Shown piece after piece: positions 1-5,283 of a DNA stretch of 6,818 nt; position 1 is the stretch's first letter; the number at the start of each line of letters is the position of its first letter. The notes beneath the pieces are model-generated. The model was given only the letters and a program-made list of their open reading frames with translations. It was not told the origin of the DNA and did not search any database. The stretch is from Nitriliruptoraceae bacterium (lineage in GTDB: Bacteria > Actinomycetota > Nitriliruptoria > Nitriliruptorales > Nitriliruptoraceae). The position numbers and the translations under genes are program-made. The stretch lies in NCBI GenBank assembly GCA_007117945.1, contig SKTN01000393.1, positions 1 to 6,818 on the forward strand. Reading direction: 5' to 3'.

Positions 1-1137
1 CCCGACCGCCCGACCCCGCCGATCGGTACGGCCAGCGGCGCGCCGACCCCCGGTCAGACCCTCGTGGTCCCGCTCGACGACGCCCACACCGAGGTGGTCG
101 GAGCACCCGGCCAGGACCGGGCCCGGCCCGACGCGAGGGCTGCCACGCCCACCACGGGGGGTCCGGCGGCCCCGATCCCACCGACGGTGGCGGCGCCGGA
201 TGCGGAGGAGGACGCCGTCACCGCGCCCCGCCGCCGACGCCGCTGGCCCCTGGTCCTGCTGCTGCTGGTGCTGCTGATCGGGGGATCCGCGGCGGGCGGC
301 TACCTGCTGTGGGACCGGGTGCTCGCCCCCGTGACGCCGATCCCCTCCGTGGTGGGTGCGCCCGGCGACAGCGGTGTCGAACAGCTCGAGCAGGCCGGCT
401 TCGTCCCCGAACTCGCCGCGGAGACGGTCCACGACCGGTCGGTGCCCGAGGGCCACGTGCTCTCCCAGGACCGGGAGGGCGAGGCCCGCACGGGCACGCC
501 CATCACCCTGACCCTGTCCGCCGGACCCCGCCAGGTGGAGGTTCCCGACCTCACCGGCGAACCCGCCGAGGCGGCGCTCGCGGCCCTCGAGGCCAGCGAG
601 CTGACGGGTGACCAGCGCACCGCACACCACGAGTCCGTCCCCGAGGGGACGGTGATCGACACCGACCCCCCGCCGGGCAGCACCGTGGACGAGGGCAGCG
701 AGGTCCTGCTGACCGTCAGCCTCGGCCCCACCCCGATCACCGTGCCCGACGTGACGGGGCAGGAGCTCGGCGCGGCACGTAGCGCCATCACCGAGCTCGA
801 TCTCGAGCTGGTGGTGGTCGAGCGCCGCTTCGACGACGCACCCCGCGACCAGGTCCTCGCCCAGGACCCCGCACCGGAGGCGGTGCGGTTCGCCGGCGAC
901 ACCGTCGAGGTGGTGGTCTCCGACGGTCCCCAACCCATCGAGCTCCCCAACGTGCGCGGGGAGCGGGTCGGTGACGCCGTCGCGACCCTGGAGGCGCTCG
1001 GCCTCGCGGTCGAGGTGGAGCGTCGCGGCGGCTTCAGCGCCTTCCTCAACCCCGACCGGGTCTACGACCAGGACCCCGGCCCGGGGAGCGCACGACTGCC
1101 CGGCGAACGGGTCCAGCTCTACGCCTACGAGCCCTGA
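1..1137 (+). CDS. PASTA-repeat membrane protein, probable C-terminal part of a PknB/Stk-type Ser/Thr protein kinase (5' end outside window)
   Basis: The frame is open from the first base, so the gene starts upstream; the GTG at 64 lies inside a continuing Pro/Ala/Gly-rich stretch and is unlikely to be a start. The visible 378 residues are, in order: a disordered juxtamembrane linker (about 1-75), a basic run of five Arg (77-81), one membrane helix (about 82-104), then four PASTA repeats (about 113-176, 179-242, 246-309, 312-375). Each repeat has the family pattern of a V/LP-x-V/L-x-G opening, a helix, a VPEG or RD/DR turn, a Q/TDPxPG-like motif and a closing beta strand ending in SxGP. Basic residues before the helix place the PASTA repeats outside the cell, where such domains bind peptidoglycan fragments or lipid II. 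In actinobacteria this layout usually follows a cytoplasmic kinase domain, which here would lie outside the window; a PASTA protein without a kinase cannot be excluded. The gene ends with TGA, 13 bp inside the convergent neighbour. Confidence 0.9.
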   Translation, partial: PDRPTPPIGTASGAPTPGQTLVVPLDDAHTEVVGAPGQDRARPDARAATPTTGGPAAPIPPTVAAPDAEEDAVTAPRRRRRWPLVLLLLVLLIGGSAAGGYLLWDRVLAPVTPIPSVVGAPGDSGVEQLEQAGFVPELAAETVHDRSVPEGHVLSQDREGEARTGTPITLTLSAGPRQVEVPDLTGEPAEAALAALEASELTGDQRTAHHESVPEGTVIDTDPPPGSTVDEGSEVLLTVSLGPTPITVPDVTGQELGAARSAITELDLELVVVERRFDDAPRDQVLAQDPAPEAVRFAGDTVEVVVSDGPQPIELPNVRGERVGDAVATLEALGLAVEVERRGGFSAFLNPDRVYDQDPGPGSARLPGERVQLYAYEP

Positions 1138-2330
1138 CCCGGACGGTGCCACGGCAGCCCCGTGGGCAGCGCCGGTGCCTGCTCCAGCACCACCGCCCCC
1201 GTGGCCGGCCGCTGCGCGGCGCGCTCCTCGGCGAGCTGCGTGTCCTCCCCCTCGGCCACGTGGCCCTGCACCTCGATGCTGGACACCGCGGCGCCCTCGG
1301 TCGCCCGTCCCCCGGTCACCTCGGTGATCTGCAGGCGCACGGCGGTCGAGAGCACGGGTTCCTCCAGGCTGAGCAGCTGACGCTGCCGCCCGAGGTCCTG
1401 GAGTCGGGCCCGTACCCGCACCTCGCCGTCGAACACCAGGTCGGCCGTGTGGATCCTGCCGGCGTCCTCGTAGGCCTCCACGGTGTGATGGTCGCCGTTG
1501 GAGATCGCGATGGCCGTGATCCAGGCGGGGCGCTCCAGCACCAGGTCGACGGTCTCCGAGGCCGCCTCGGGCAGTTCCGCCGGGTCGCTGCGCCACGCGG
1601 TCCGGGGGTCGCCGTCCACCATGCCCTCGGGGCGGAAGGCTCGATCGTCCTCGGGTGGCGCGCTGGTGAGGGTGGCGACGTCGCTGAGGACGAGGACCTC
1701 GCCGAGGACGGGGTAACGCTCCGCCGGGAAGGGCACGGGCTCGAGAGGGCCCTCCTCGTCCTCGGCGAAGGGCCCGAGACCGGCCACCAGCAGCACCGTC
1801 ACCAGGACGGCGGGGACCGCGACCACCACGGCCAGCACCGGGACCCACCACCGCCGGCGCGCCCGGGTCCGCCGGGAGGCCGCGGCCGACTGCTCGGCAG
1901 GCTGCGCGGCGGGGCGCGGTGGCACCGCGGTGCGCTCGTCGGGGTCGAGGTCGAGCCCACAGACCCGGCACAGCTCCCGTGCCCGGACGTTGACGGCACC
2001 GCAACTGCTGCAGCGCAGGCTCGCGCTGCGGCCGCTGGCCGGCGGTGGGAGGGCACCGAGGTCCGCGGCCCGCTGCGGCGGGTTCGCAGCCGGTTCCGCG
2101 TCCGCGGATCGTCCCTGAGCTGTGGGTGGCCCTGCGTCCGCGGGCGGTCCCGGGTCCGCGTTCGGCCCGGCGTCCGCCGGCGGTCCGTCGTGGGTGTCCC
2201 CGTCCGCCGGCGCTTCGGCGGGTACGGCACCGCCGCAGCTGATGCAGAACCGCGCCGGGGGCGCGAGATCCGCACCGCAGTGCGCACAGGCCTGCTCCAT
2301 CGCGTCGGCAGCGTCGGTGTCGTCAGGCAC
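1125..2330 (-). CDS. Two-zinc-ribbon, single-pass membrane protein with extracytoplasmic F5/8 type C (discoidin-like) domain; function unknown
   Basis: The 401-residue product has two zinc ribbons with identical spacing CX2CX10CX2C (C15/C18/C29/C32 and C107/C110/C121/C124). They are separated by a low-complexity linker rich in Pro, Ala, Asp and Gly (about 36-100, with a repeated PPADAGP). A basic patch (153-160) precedes one membrane helix (about 161-188), which is followed by an acidic segment and a C-terminal beta-rich domain (about 205-357). That domain carries the MVDGDPRTAWRS motif (237-248), a feature of F5/8 type C/galactose-binding-like and NADase-type glycan-binding domains found in actinobacterial zinc-ribbon proteins. 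The positive-inside rule puts the ribbons in the cytoplasm and the jelly-roll domain outside. I infer a role in sensing or binding a cell-envelope ligand; no enzyme motif is visible. The start is uncertain: GTG at 2330 (10 residues before an ATG at 2300) has only a weak GGAT upstream, and the ATG has no better site. The TAG stop lies inside the end of the PASTA gene. Confidence 0.85.
   Translation of the reverse strand: MPDDTDAADAMEQACAHCGADLAPPARFCISCGGAVPAEAPADGDTHDGPPADAGPNADPGPPADAGPPTAQGRSADAEPAANPPQRAADLGALPPPASGRSASLRCSSCGAVNVRARELCRVCGLDLDPDERTAVPPRPAAQPAEQSAAASRRTRARRRWWVPVLAVVVAVPAVLVTVLLVAGLGPFAEDEEGPLEPVPFPAERYPVLGEVLVLSDVATLTSAPPEDDRAFRPEGMVDGDPRTAWRSDPAELPEAASETVDLVLERPAWITAIAISNGDHHTVEAYEDAGRIHTADLVFDGEVRVRARLQDLGRQRQLLSLEEPVLSTAVRLQITEVTGGRATEGAAVSSIEVQGHVAEGEDTQLAEERAAQRPATGAVVLEQAPALPTGLPWHRPGQGS
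1149..1165 (+). terminator. Possible hairpin just after the PASTA gene stop
   Basis: CCACGG and CCGTGG form a perfect 6-bp stem around a 5-nt loop, 12 nt after the PASTA stop codon and inside the 3' end of the opposing gene. There is no T-tract on either strand. The stem is short enough to occur by chance in DNA this GC-rich. Confidence 0.2.
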
Positions 2331-2466
2331 GGTGGCGGGTGATCCTGGTCATCGTCGGGCCATCGGGATGCGGCGGTCGCGGGCGGCCGCGATGGTAGAC
2401 GCGCGCTGCGCACCCACCGTGTCCACCACCGCTGGTGTCGGCCGCGGGGTCGACTCGCTTCGCTGT

Positions 2467-2497
2467 GGGCGGGCGGCAGCGCAGCTGTCGCCCGCCC
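2467..2497. repeat. 14-bp inverted repeat (hairpin) upstream of the aroF promoter
   Basis: The left arm GGGCGGGCGGCAGC (2467-2480) pairs with the right arm GCTGTCGCCCGCCC (2484-2497) across a 3-nt GCA centre. Thirteen pairs are Watson-Crick and one is G-T, which pairs as a wobble in plus-strand RNA. It sits 18 bp before the candidate aroF -35 element and about 137 bp from the divergent start. It could be an insulator between the divergent units, a protein-binding site, or part of a leader if transcription starts further upstream than proposed. Confidence 0.6.
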
Positions 2498-2514
2498 GTC
2501 GCCGGCGCCCCGCG

Positions 2515-2542
2515 GGGACCCCAGCACCGGCGGTGCTAGCCT
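2515..2542 (+). promoter_or_regulatory. Candidate aroF promoter (extended -10)
   Basis: TGCTAGCCT at 2534-2542 reads as an extended -10 element (TGn followed by TAGCCT, fitting the actinobacterial TAnnnT pattern). GGGACC at 2515-2520 is a weak -35 (matching GAC of TTGACA) with a 16-bp spacer. Transcription would start near 2549, giving a leader of roughly 78 nt. The extended -10 is the more convincing half; the -35 is poor, which could mean activation by a regulator. Confidence 0.45.
2523..2537. promoter_or_regulatory. Candidate operator palindrome 1 in the aroF promoter
   Basis: AGCACCG-G-CGGTGCT is a perfect palindrome with 7-bp arms and a 1-nt centre. It fills the spacer of the candidate promoter and overlaps the start of the extended -10, so a bound protein would block RNA polymerase. 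It shares the half-site GCACCG/CGGTGC with a second palindrome 38 bp downstream (centre to centre). Operator function is inferred. Confidence 0.4.
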
Positions 2543-2560
2543 CCGCCGACGCCCAGCAAC

Positions 2561-2575
2561 GCACCGGCCCGGTGC
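2561..2575. promoter_or_regulatory. Candidate operator palindrome 2 in the aroF leader
   Basis: GCACCGG-C-CCGGTGC is a perfect palindrome with 7-bp arms and a 1-nt centre, carrying the same GCACCG/CGGTGC half-sites as the palindrome at 2523-2537 but with 3 rather than 1 intervening bases. It would lie about 12-26 nt into the transcript if the proposed start is right. It could be a second protein site or a small leader hairpin. Confidence 0.35.
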
Positions 2576-2613
2576 CACAGGCCGGGCGGGAGGGCGAACG
2601 TAGCCGTGACACG

Positions 2614-2619
2614 AGAGGA
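2614..2619 (+). promoter_or_regulatory. Ribosome binding site that decides the aroF start
   Basis: AGAGGA ends 7 nt before the ATG at 2627, a normal spacing. The alternative GTG at 2606 lies upstream of this site and cannot use it, so the ATG is chosen. Confidence 0.7.
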
Positions 2620-2626
2620 CACCTCG

Positions 2627-3697
2627 ATGGTCGTGGTGATGCGTGGTGGCGCCAGCGAGACCGACATCGACAAGGTGGTCAACGCCATCACCGAGGTCGG
2701 TGGGGATGCCTTCGTCTCCCGTGGCAAGCACCAGACCATCATCGGCCTGGTCGGTGACCTGACGCAGTTCACGGAGCTGCCCCTCCACGCCTTCCCGGGC
2801 GTGGAGGACGTGATCCGGGTCTCCAAGCCCTACAAGCTGGTCAGCAACGACGCCCATCCCCGGCCCTCGACGGTGTGGGTGGGTGACGCCGCGATCGGGC
2901 GTGACACGGTCACGCTGATCGCGGGCCCCTGCGCCGTGGAGACCGAGGAGCAGACCCAGGCCGCCTGCCGGATGGCCAAGGAGGCCGGCGCCACGATCCT
3001 GCGCGGTGGCGCCTACAAGCCGCGGACCTCCCCCTACGCCTTCCAGGGGCTGGGCGAGCCCGGTCTCGACCTGCTGCACGCGACCTCGCGACAGCTCGGG
3101 ATGCCCTTCGTCACCGAGGTGGTCACCCCCGCCGACGTGGAGACCGTGGCGGCCAAGGCCGACATGCTGCAGGTCGGGGCGCGCAACATGCAGAACTTCC
3201 AGCTGCTCAAGGAGGTCGGCATGGCGGGCCGTCCCGTGCTGCTCAAGCGGGGCCTGACCGCCACCATCGACGAGTGGATCATGGCTGCGGAGTACATCGC
3301 GCAGACCGGCAACCTCCAGATCGTGCTGTGCGAACGGGGCATCCGCACCTACGAGCCCATGACCCGCAACACCCTGGACGTGTCCGCGGTGCCCGTGGCC
3401 CAGTCCCTGTCGCACCTGCCCGTGGTGATCGATCCGTCCCACTCCGGCGGCAAGCGTGAGCTGGTCCTGCCCCTGACCCGTGCTGCGATCGCCGTGGGCG
3501 CCGACGGCATCATCGTCGACGTGCACCCCCGGCCGGAGACCGCCCTGGTGGACGGCCCGCAGGCGCTGGTCAAGGAGGACATCGTGCTCCTGCGCGAGAC
3601 CGTGGCCCGGTTCGCCGAGGCAGCGGGCCGTTCGGTGGCGCGGATCGATCAGGAGCGCAGCACCGGCGCCTGGGGGCGCTCGGCCGCGGGCGTCTGA
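2627..3697 (+). CDS. aroF: 3-deoxy-D-arabino-heptulosonate 7-phosphate (DAHP) synthase, type I-beta with N-terminal regulatory domain
   Basis: The 356-residue cytoplasmic enzyme condenses phosphoenolpyruvate with erythrose 4-phosphate, the first step of the shikimate pathway to aromatic amino acids. As I recall the Thermotoga maritima enzyme, the two align almost without gaps from the ATG: an N-terminal ferredoxin-like domain (about 1-64, ending in the KPYKLVS linker) that mediates Tyr/Phe feedback in that homologue, then the TIM barrel. Visible motifs are GPCAVE (100-105), GGAYKPRTSP (127-136, with active-site K131), GARN (184-187), LLKRG (205-209), CERGIRT (235-241) and DPSHSGG (269-275). 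The expected metal ligands are C102, H272 and D309, but the fourth, normally Glu298, is Asp here. The C-terminal extension is about 18 residues and poorly conserved. It appears to be a single-gene transcript, divergent from the zinc-ribbon gene and convergent with the SDR gene. Being type I-beta, it differs from the type II enzyme familiar in many actinobacteria. Family assignment is secure; the feedback ligand is inferred. Confidence 0.97.
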   Translation: MVVVMRGGASETDIDKVVNAITEVGGDAFVSRGKHQTIIGLVGDLTQFTELPLHAFPGVEDVIRVSKPYKLVSNDAHPRPSTVWVGDAAIGRDTVTLIAGPCAVETEEQTQAACRMAKEAGATILRGGAYKPRTSPYAFQGLGEPGLDLLHATSRQLGMPFVTEVVTPADVETVAAKADMLQVGARNMQNFQLLKEVGMAGRPVLLKRGLTATIDEWIMAAEYIAQTGNLQIVLCERGIRTYEPMTRNTLDVSAVPVAQSLSHLPVVIDPSHSGGKRELVLPLTRAAIAVGADGIIVDVHPRPETALVDGPQALVKEDIVLLRETVARFAEAAGRSVARIDQERSTGAWGRSAAGV

Positions 3698-3783
3698 CCG
3701 TCCCGGCGACCATCAGGGCCCCCCGGTAGGCGGCTCGGAGCGGCCGTGCGCCATCACCTGTGCCACCCGCGCATCGCCAGGCG

Positions 3784-3871
3784 GGCTCCCGACCGCCCTC
3801 GAGCGGGCTCCCGACCCCGATCCCGCAGGCTCCCGACCGCCCTCGAGCGGGCTCCCGACCCCGCGGCGGTG
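3784..3871. repeat. Tandem array, four units of 22 bp with a 44-bp higher-order period
   Basis: GGCTCCCGACC begins at 3784, 3806, 3828 and 3850, exactly 22 bp apart. Units 1 and 3 are identical (second half GCCCTCGAGCG, containing the CTCGAG palindrome). Units 2 and 4 share their first 14 bases and then diverge. The result is a 36-bp direct repeat (3784-3819 and 3828-3863) at a 44-bp period. The period is not a multiple of three, which argues against coding origin. The array ends 5 bp before hairpin 1. Confidence 0.9.
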
Positions 3872-3876
3872 TACCC

Positions 3877-3916
3877 GGTGGTCGTTCCCTGGGCGTGAGC
3901 CCAGGGAACGACCACC
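3877..3916. terminator. Perfect 18-bp hairpin with GTGA loop (copy 1), probable bidirectional terminator or interspersed palindromic element
   Basis: GGTGGTCGTTCCCTGGGC (3877-3894) and its exact reverse complement (3899-3916) flank the 4-nt loop GTGA. In the aroF transcript the loop is GUGA, a GNRA tetraloop closed by a C-G pair, a very stable form; on the other strand it is UCAC. No T-tract follows on either side, so it is not a classical intrinsic terminator. It lies about 180 nt past the aroF stop. A 39-nt core including stem and loop is repeated exactly at 3951-3989. Confidence 0.65.
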
Positions 3917-3950
3917 CAGACGCGCCCCCACCACACCCCCACGCCAAGCC

Positions 3951-3986
3951 TGGTCGTTCCCTGGGCGTGAGCCCAGGGAACGACCA
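3951..3986. terminator. Perfect 16-bp hairpin with GTGA loop (copy 2)
   Basis: TGGTCGTTCCCTGGGC (3951-3966) and its exact reverse complement (3971-3986) flank the same GTGA loop as copy 1, 72 bp downstream. The outer two pairs of copy 1 are lost because of a change on the left flank only. It lies about 138 nt beyond the stop of the leftward SDR gene, so transcripts from both sides would meet the pair. As with copy 1, the termination role is inferred from position and stem strength. Confidence 0.65.
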
Positions 3987-4124
3987 CCCCTTCCGACGCC
4001 CGGCCGCGTTCGGGCCTCCGGCGCGCGGGGGGTTCGGCACCCGCCGGACGTGACGGAGGTGGGACAGCCGGCGCGGCGGCATCGGGGCAACCCCAGCGCG
4101 GAGCACCCGGCCAGTGCGGCGGGG

Positions 4125-5069
4125 CTAGCCGGCGGCGACCGGAGCGTCCTGCGTACCAGCGCGCTCCACCCGGCTCCCGAGGGCCGCCGCCAGGGCGGTG
4201 TCCAGGGGCGTGCGTGCGGCCCACGGGTAGGCCTCGGCCAGGCGGTGGTCACGCACCACGGCGTCGTGCGCAGCCGAGGGCAGCAGGCCGAGCGCCAGCG
4301 ACGGTGCGACGCCCGCCAGGCTGGCGACGGACAGGGCCACGGCCTCCGGCGGCAGGTACGGCACCCGCAGGGGCAGCCCACGGCCGGTCCCGAGCACGGC
4401 CCGGGTGCGTTGGACGAGCTCGGCGTAGGTCACCACCTCCGGGCCACCGACGTCCAGCACGTGGCTGCGCGTCGGGGGCTGCGCAACCACCGCGAGCAGC
4501 AGCTCGAGGAGGTCCTCGAGGGCGATCGGCTGGGTCAGGGAGTCGGACCAGGGTGCGCTCAGGGCCACGGGGGCCCGGGCAGCCGCAACCAGCAGATCGA
4601 AGGACGCGCTGCCCGCCCCCAGCACGATGCCCGCCCGCAGCTCGGTGACCGGCACCGGCCCCTGGCGCAGCTCCACACCGGCCTGCTGGCGCGCGTAGAG
4701 GTGCGTCGAGGTCCTGGACAGCCGGGCCTCGTCCACCAGCCCACCGAGGTAGACGACGTGCCCCACGGCGGCGAGCTCGACCCCGTCGCGGAAGGCCGCA
4801 GCGGCGCGCCGCTCGCGCACGACCAGGTCGCGGGCGGAGCTCCCCATGCCGTGGACCAGGTAGGTGGCGACGTCGACGCCGTCCGCCGCGCGGAGCACGG
4901 CCTGCTCCGACTCGACCCGTCCCTCGACCACCTCGACATCCGAGCGCCAGGGGGCGCTGAGACGGTCCCGATCACGCACCAGGCAGCGGACGTGGTGTCC
5001 GGCGGTCAGCAGGCGGGGCACCAACGCACCCCCGATGAACCCGGTGGCACCGGTCACGAGCACGTCCAT
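4125..5069 (-). CDS. NAD(P)-binding atypical short-chain dehydrogenase (NmrA/NDUFA9-like, YbjT-type)
   Basis: The 314-residue protein begins with a Rossmann fold: beta strand MDVLVTGATGFIGG with the TGxxGxxG dinucleotide motif at 6-13, followed after beta 2 by R28 and R32, which would suit NADP(H). The family-typical YLVHGMG (70-76; most relatives have YYLVHSM), VVYLGGL (105-111), VPVTELRAGIVLGAGSASF (139-157) and QPIALEDLLELL (180-191) all fit the extended/atypical SDR group that includes NDUFA9-like and YbjT proteins. The classical catalytic YxxxK is not evident, so it may bind a dinucleotide without being a standard dehydrogenase; the substrate is unknown. There is no C-terminal DUF2867 domain, which some relatives carry. 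The ATG at 5069 is chosen because AGGAG precedes it by 5 nt and the Rossmann strand starts at once; an in-frame extension upstream overlaps the threonine aldolase gene and is Pro/Arg/Ser-rich. The gene lies 214 bp after threonine aldolase on the same strand, so it may have its own promoter. Confidence 0.88.
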   Translation of the reverse strand: MDVLVTGATGFIGGALVPRLLTAGHHVRCLVRDRDRLSAPWRSDVEVVEGRVESEQAVLRAADGVDVATYLVHGMGSSARDLVVRERRAAAAFRDGVELAAVGHVVYLGGLVDEARLSRTSTHLYARQQAGVELRQGPVPVTELRAGIVLGAGSASFDLLVAAARAPVALSAPWSDSLTQPIALEDLLELLLAVVAQPPTRSHVLDVGGPEVVTYAELVQRTRAVLGTGRGLPLRVPYLPPEAVALSVASLAGVAPSLALGLLPSAAHDAVVRDHRLAEAYPWAARTPLDTALAAALGSRVERAGTQDAPVAAG

Positions 5070-5283
5070 GGCGACTCCTGGGGGGACAGTGCGGGGCAGA
5101 TCAGGGTGGCGCTGGTGCGCGGCTGGGCCCGGGCGGGGCCGCGCGGCGCCGATCGGGGGGGTGCGGTGGCCACCGGGGTTCGGTGCCGATGGCGGTTCGG
5201 TGGCGGTGGTTGCGCGGACGTGGCCGCCGCACCCCGGCCGCTGTCGCCCTGCCCCACGGGCAGAGCCCCGCGGGTGCGTCGGT
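5070..5283. other. Intergenic region upstream of the SDR gene
   Basis: This 214-bp gap lies between two leftward genes. It holds a short hairpin near the aldolase stop (5249-5263), a 17-bp imperfect direct repeat (5177-5193 and 5194-5210, 14 of 17 bases equal, each starting GGTTCGGTG), and the SDR Shine-Dalgarno AGGAG next to 5069. I see no convincing -10/-35 pair for the SDR gene. Confidence 0.5.
5249..5263 (-). terminator. Possible weak terminator hairpin after the threonine aldolase gene
   Basis: CTGCCC and GGGCAG form a 6-bp stem around a 3-nt loop, starting about 20 nt past the aldolase stop codon. No T-run follows on the minus strand. A chance palindrome is quite possible in this base composition. 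Confidence 0.25.

Larger units (their letters stand above)
2331..2626. other. Divergent intergenic region between the zinc-ribbon gene and aroF
   Basis: This 296-bp spacer separates two divergently transcribed genes and should hold both promoters. It contains a 14-bp hairpin (2467-2497), a candidate aroF promoter (2515-2542), two related palindromes (2523-2537 and 2561-2575) and a Shine-Dalgarno sequence (2614-2619). For the leftward gene the only promoter-like element I see is a TACCAT (-10-like) on the minus strand at 2397-2392; its nearest good -35 match (TGGACA) is 22 bp upstream, too far for a standard sigma-70-type promoter. No leader peptide rich in Phe, Tyr or Trp codons and no riboswitch that I recognise is present. 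Confidence 0.6.
3698..4124. other. Convergent intergenic region with tandem array and paired hairpins, no credible gene
   Basis: This 427-bp spacer lies between the 3' ends of aroF and the leftward SDR gene. Reading frames cross it on both strands, but they are low-complexity, Arg/Pro-rich and shaped by the DNA repeats, and none has a recognisable domain. From left to right it holds: 3698-3783 with nothing distinctive, a four-unit 22-bp tandem array (3784-3871), hairpin 1 (3877-3916), a C-rich, G-poor stretch, hairpin 2 (3951-3986), and 3987-4124, where I see only short GC-rich palindromes. Its expected job is transcription termination for both flanking genes. Confidence 0.7.

Noticed and set aside
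64..66. GTG as the true start of the PASTA gene
   Set aside because: The frame continues upstream to the window edge with the same Pro/Gly-rich linker composition, and no ribosome binding site precedes the GTG.
2377..2392. Palindrome TCGCGG-GCGG-CCGCGA near the zinc-ribbon promoter
   Set aside because: It is made only of common GC words, has a short arm and no second copy; it is expected by chance at this base composition.
2340..2620. Aromatic-amino-acid leader peptide or attenuator before aroF
   Set aside because: No short reading frame with clustered Phe, Tyr or Trp codons is present and no terminator with a T-tract precedes the start.
1799..3526. A 575-codon minus-strand open frame across aroF and the divergent spacer
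   Set aside because: It is antisense to the conserved DAHP synthase, with a His/Gly/Asp-rich composition typical of antisense shadows.
3784..3990. CRISPR array
   Set aside because: The repeated parts are 11-22 bp with no unique spacers of 25-40 bp, and only two copies of the longer element exist. There is no cas gene.
4084..4094. GGGG-CAA-CCCC as a terminator of the SDR gene
   Set aside because: A 4-bp stem without a T-tract is too weak to call; the long hairpins beyond it are better candidates.
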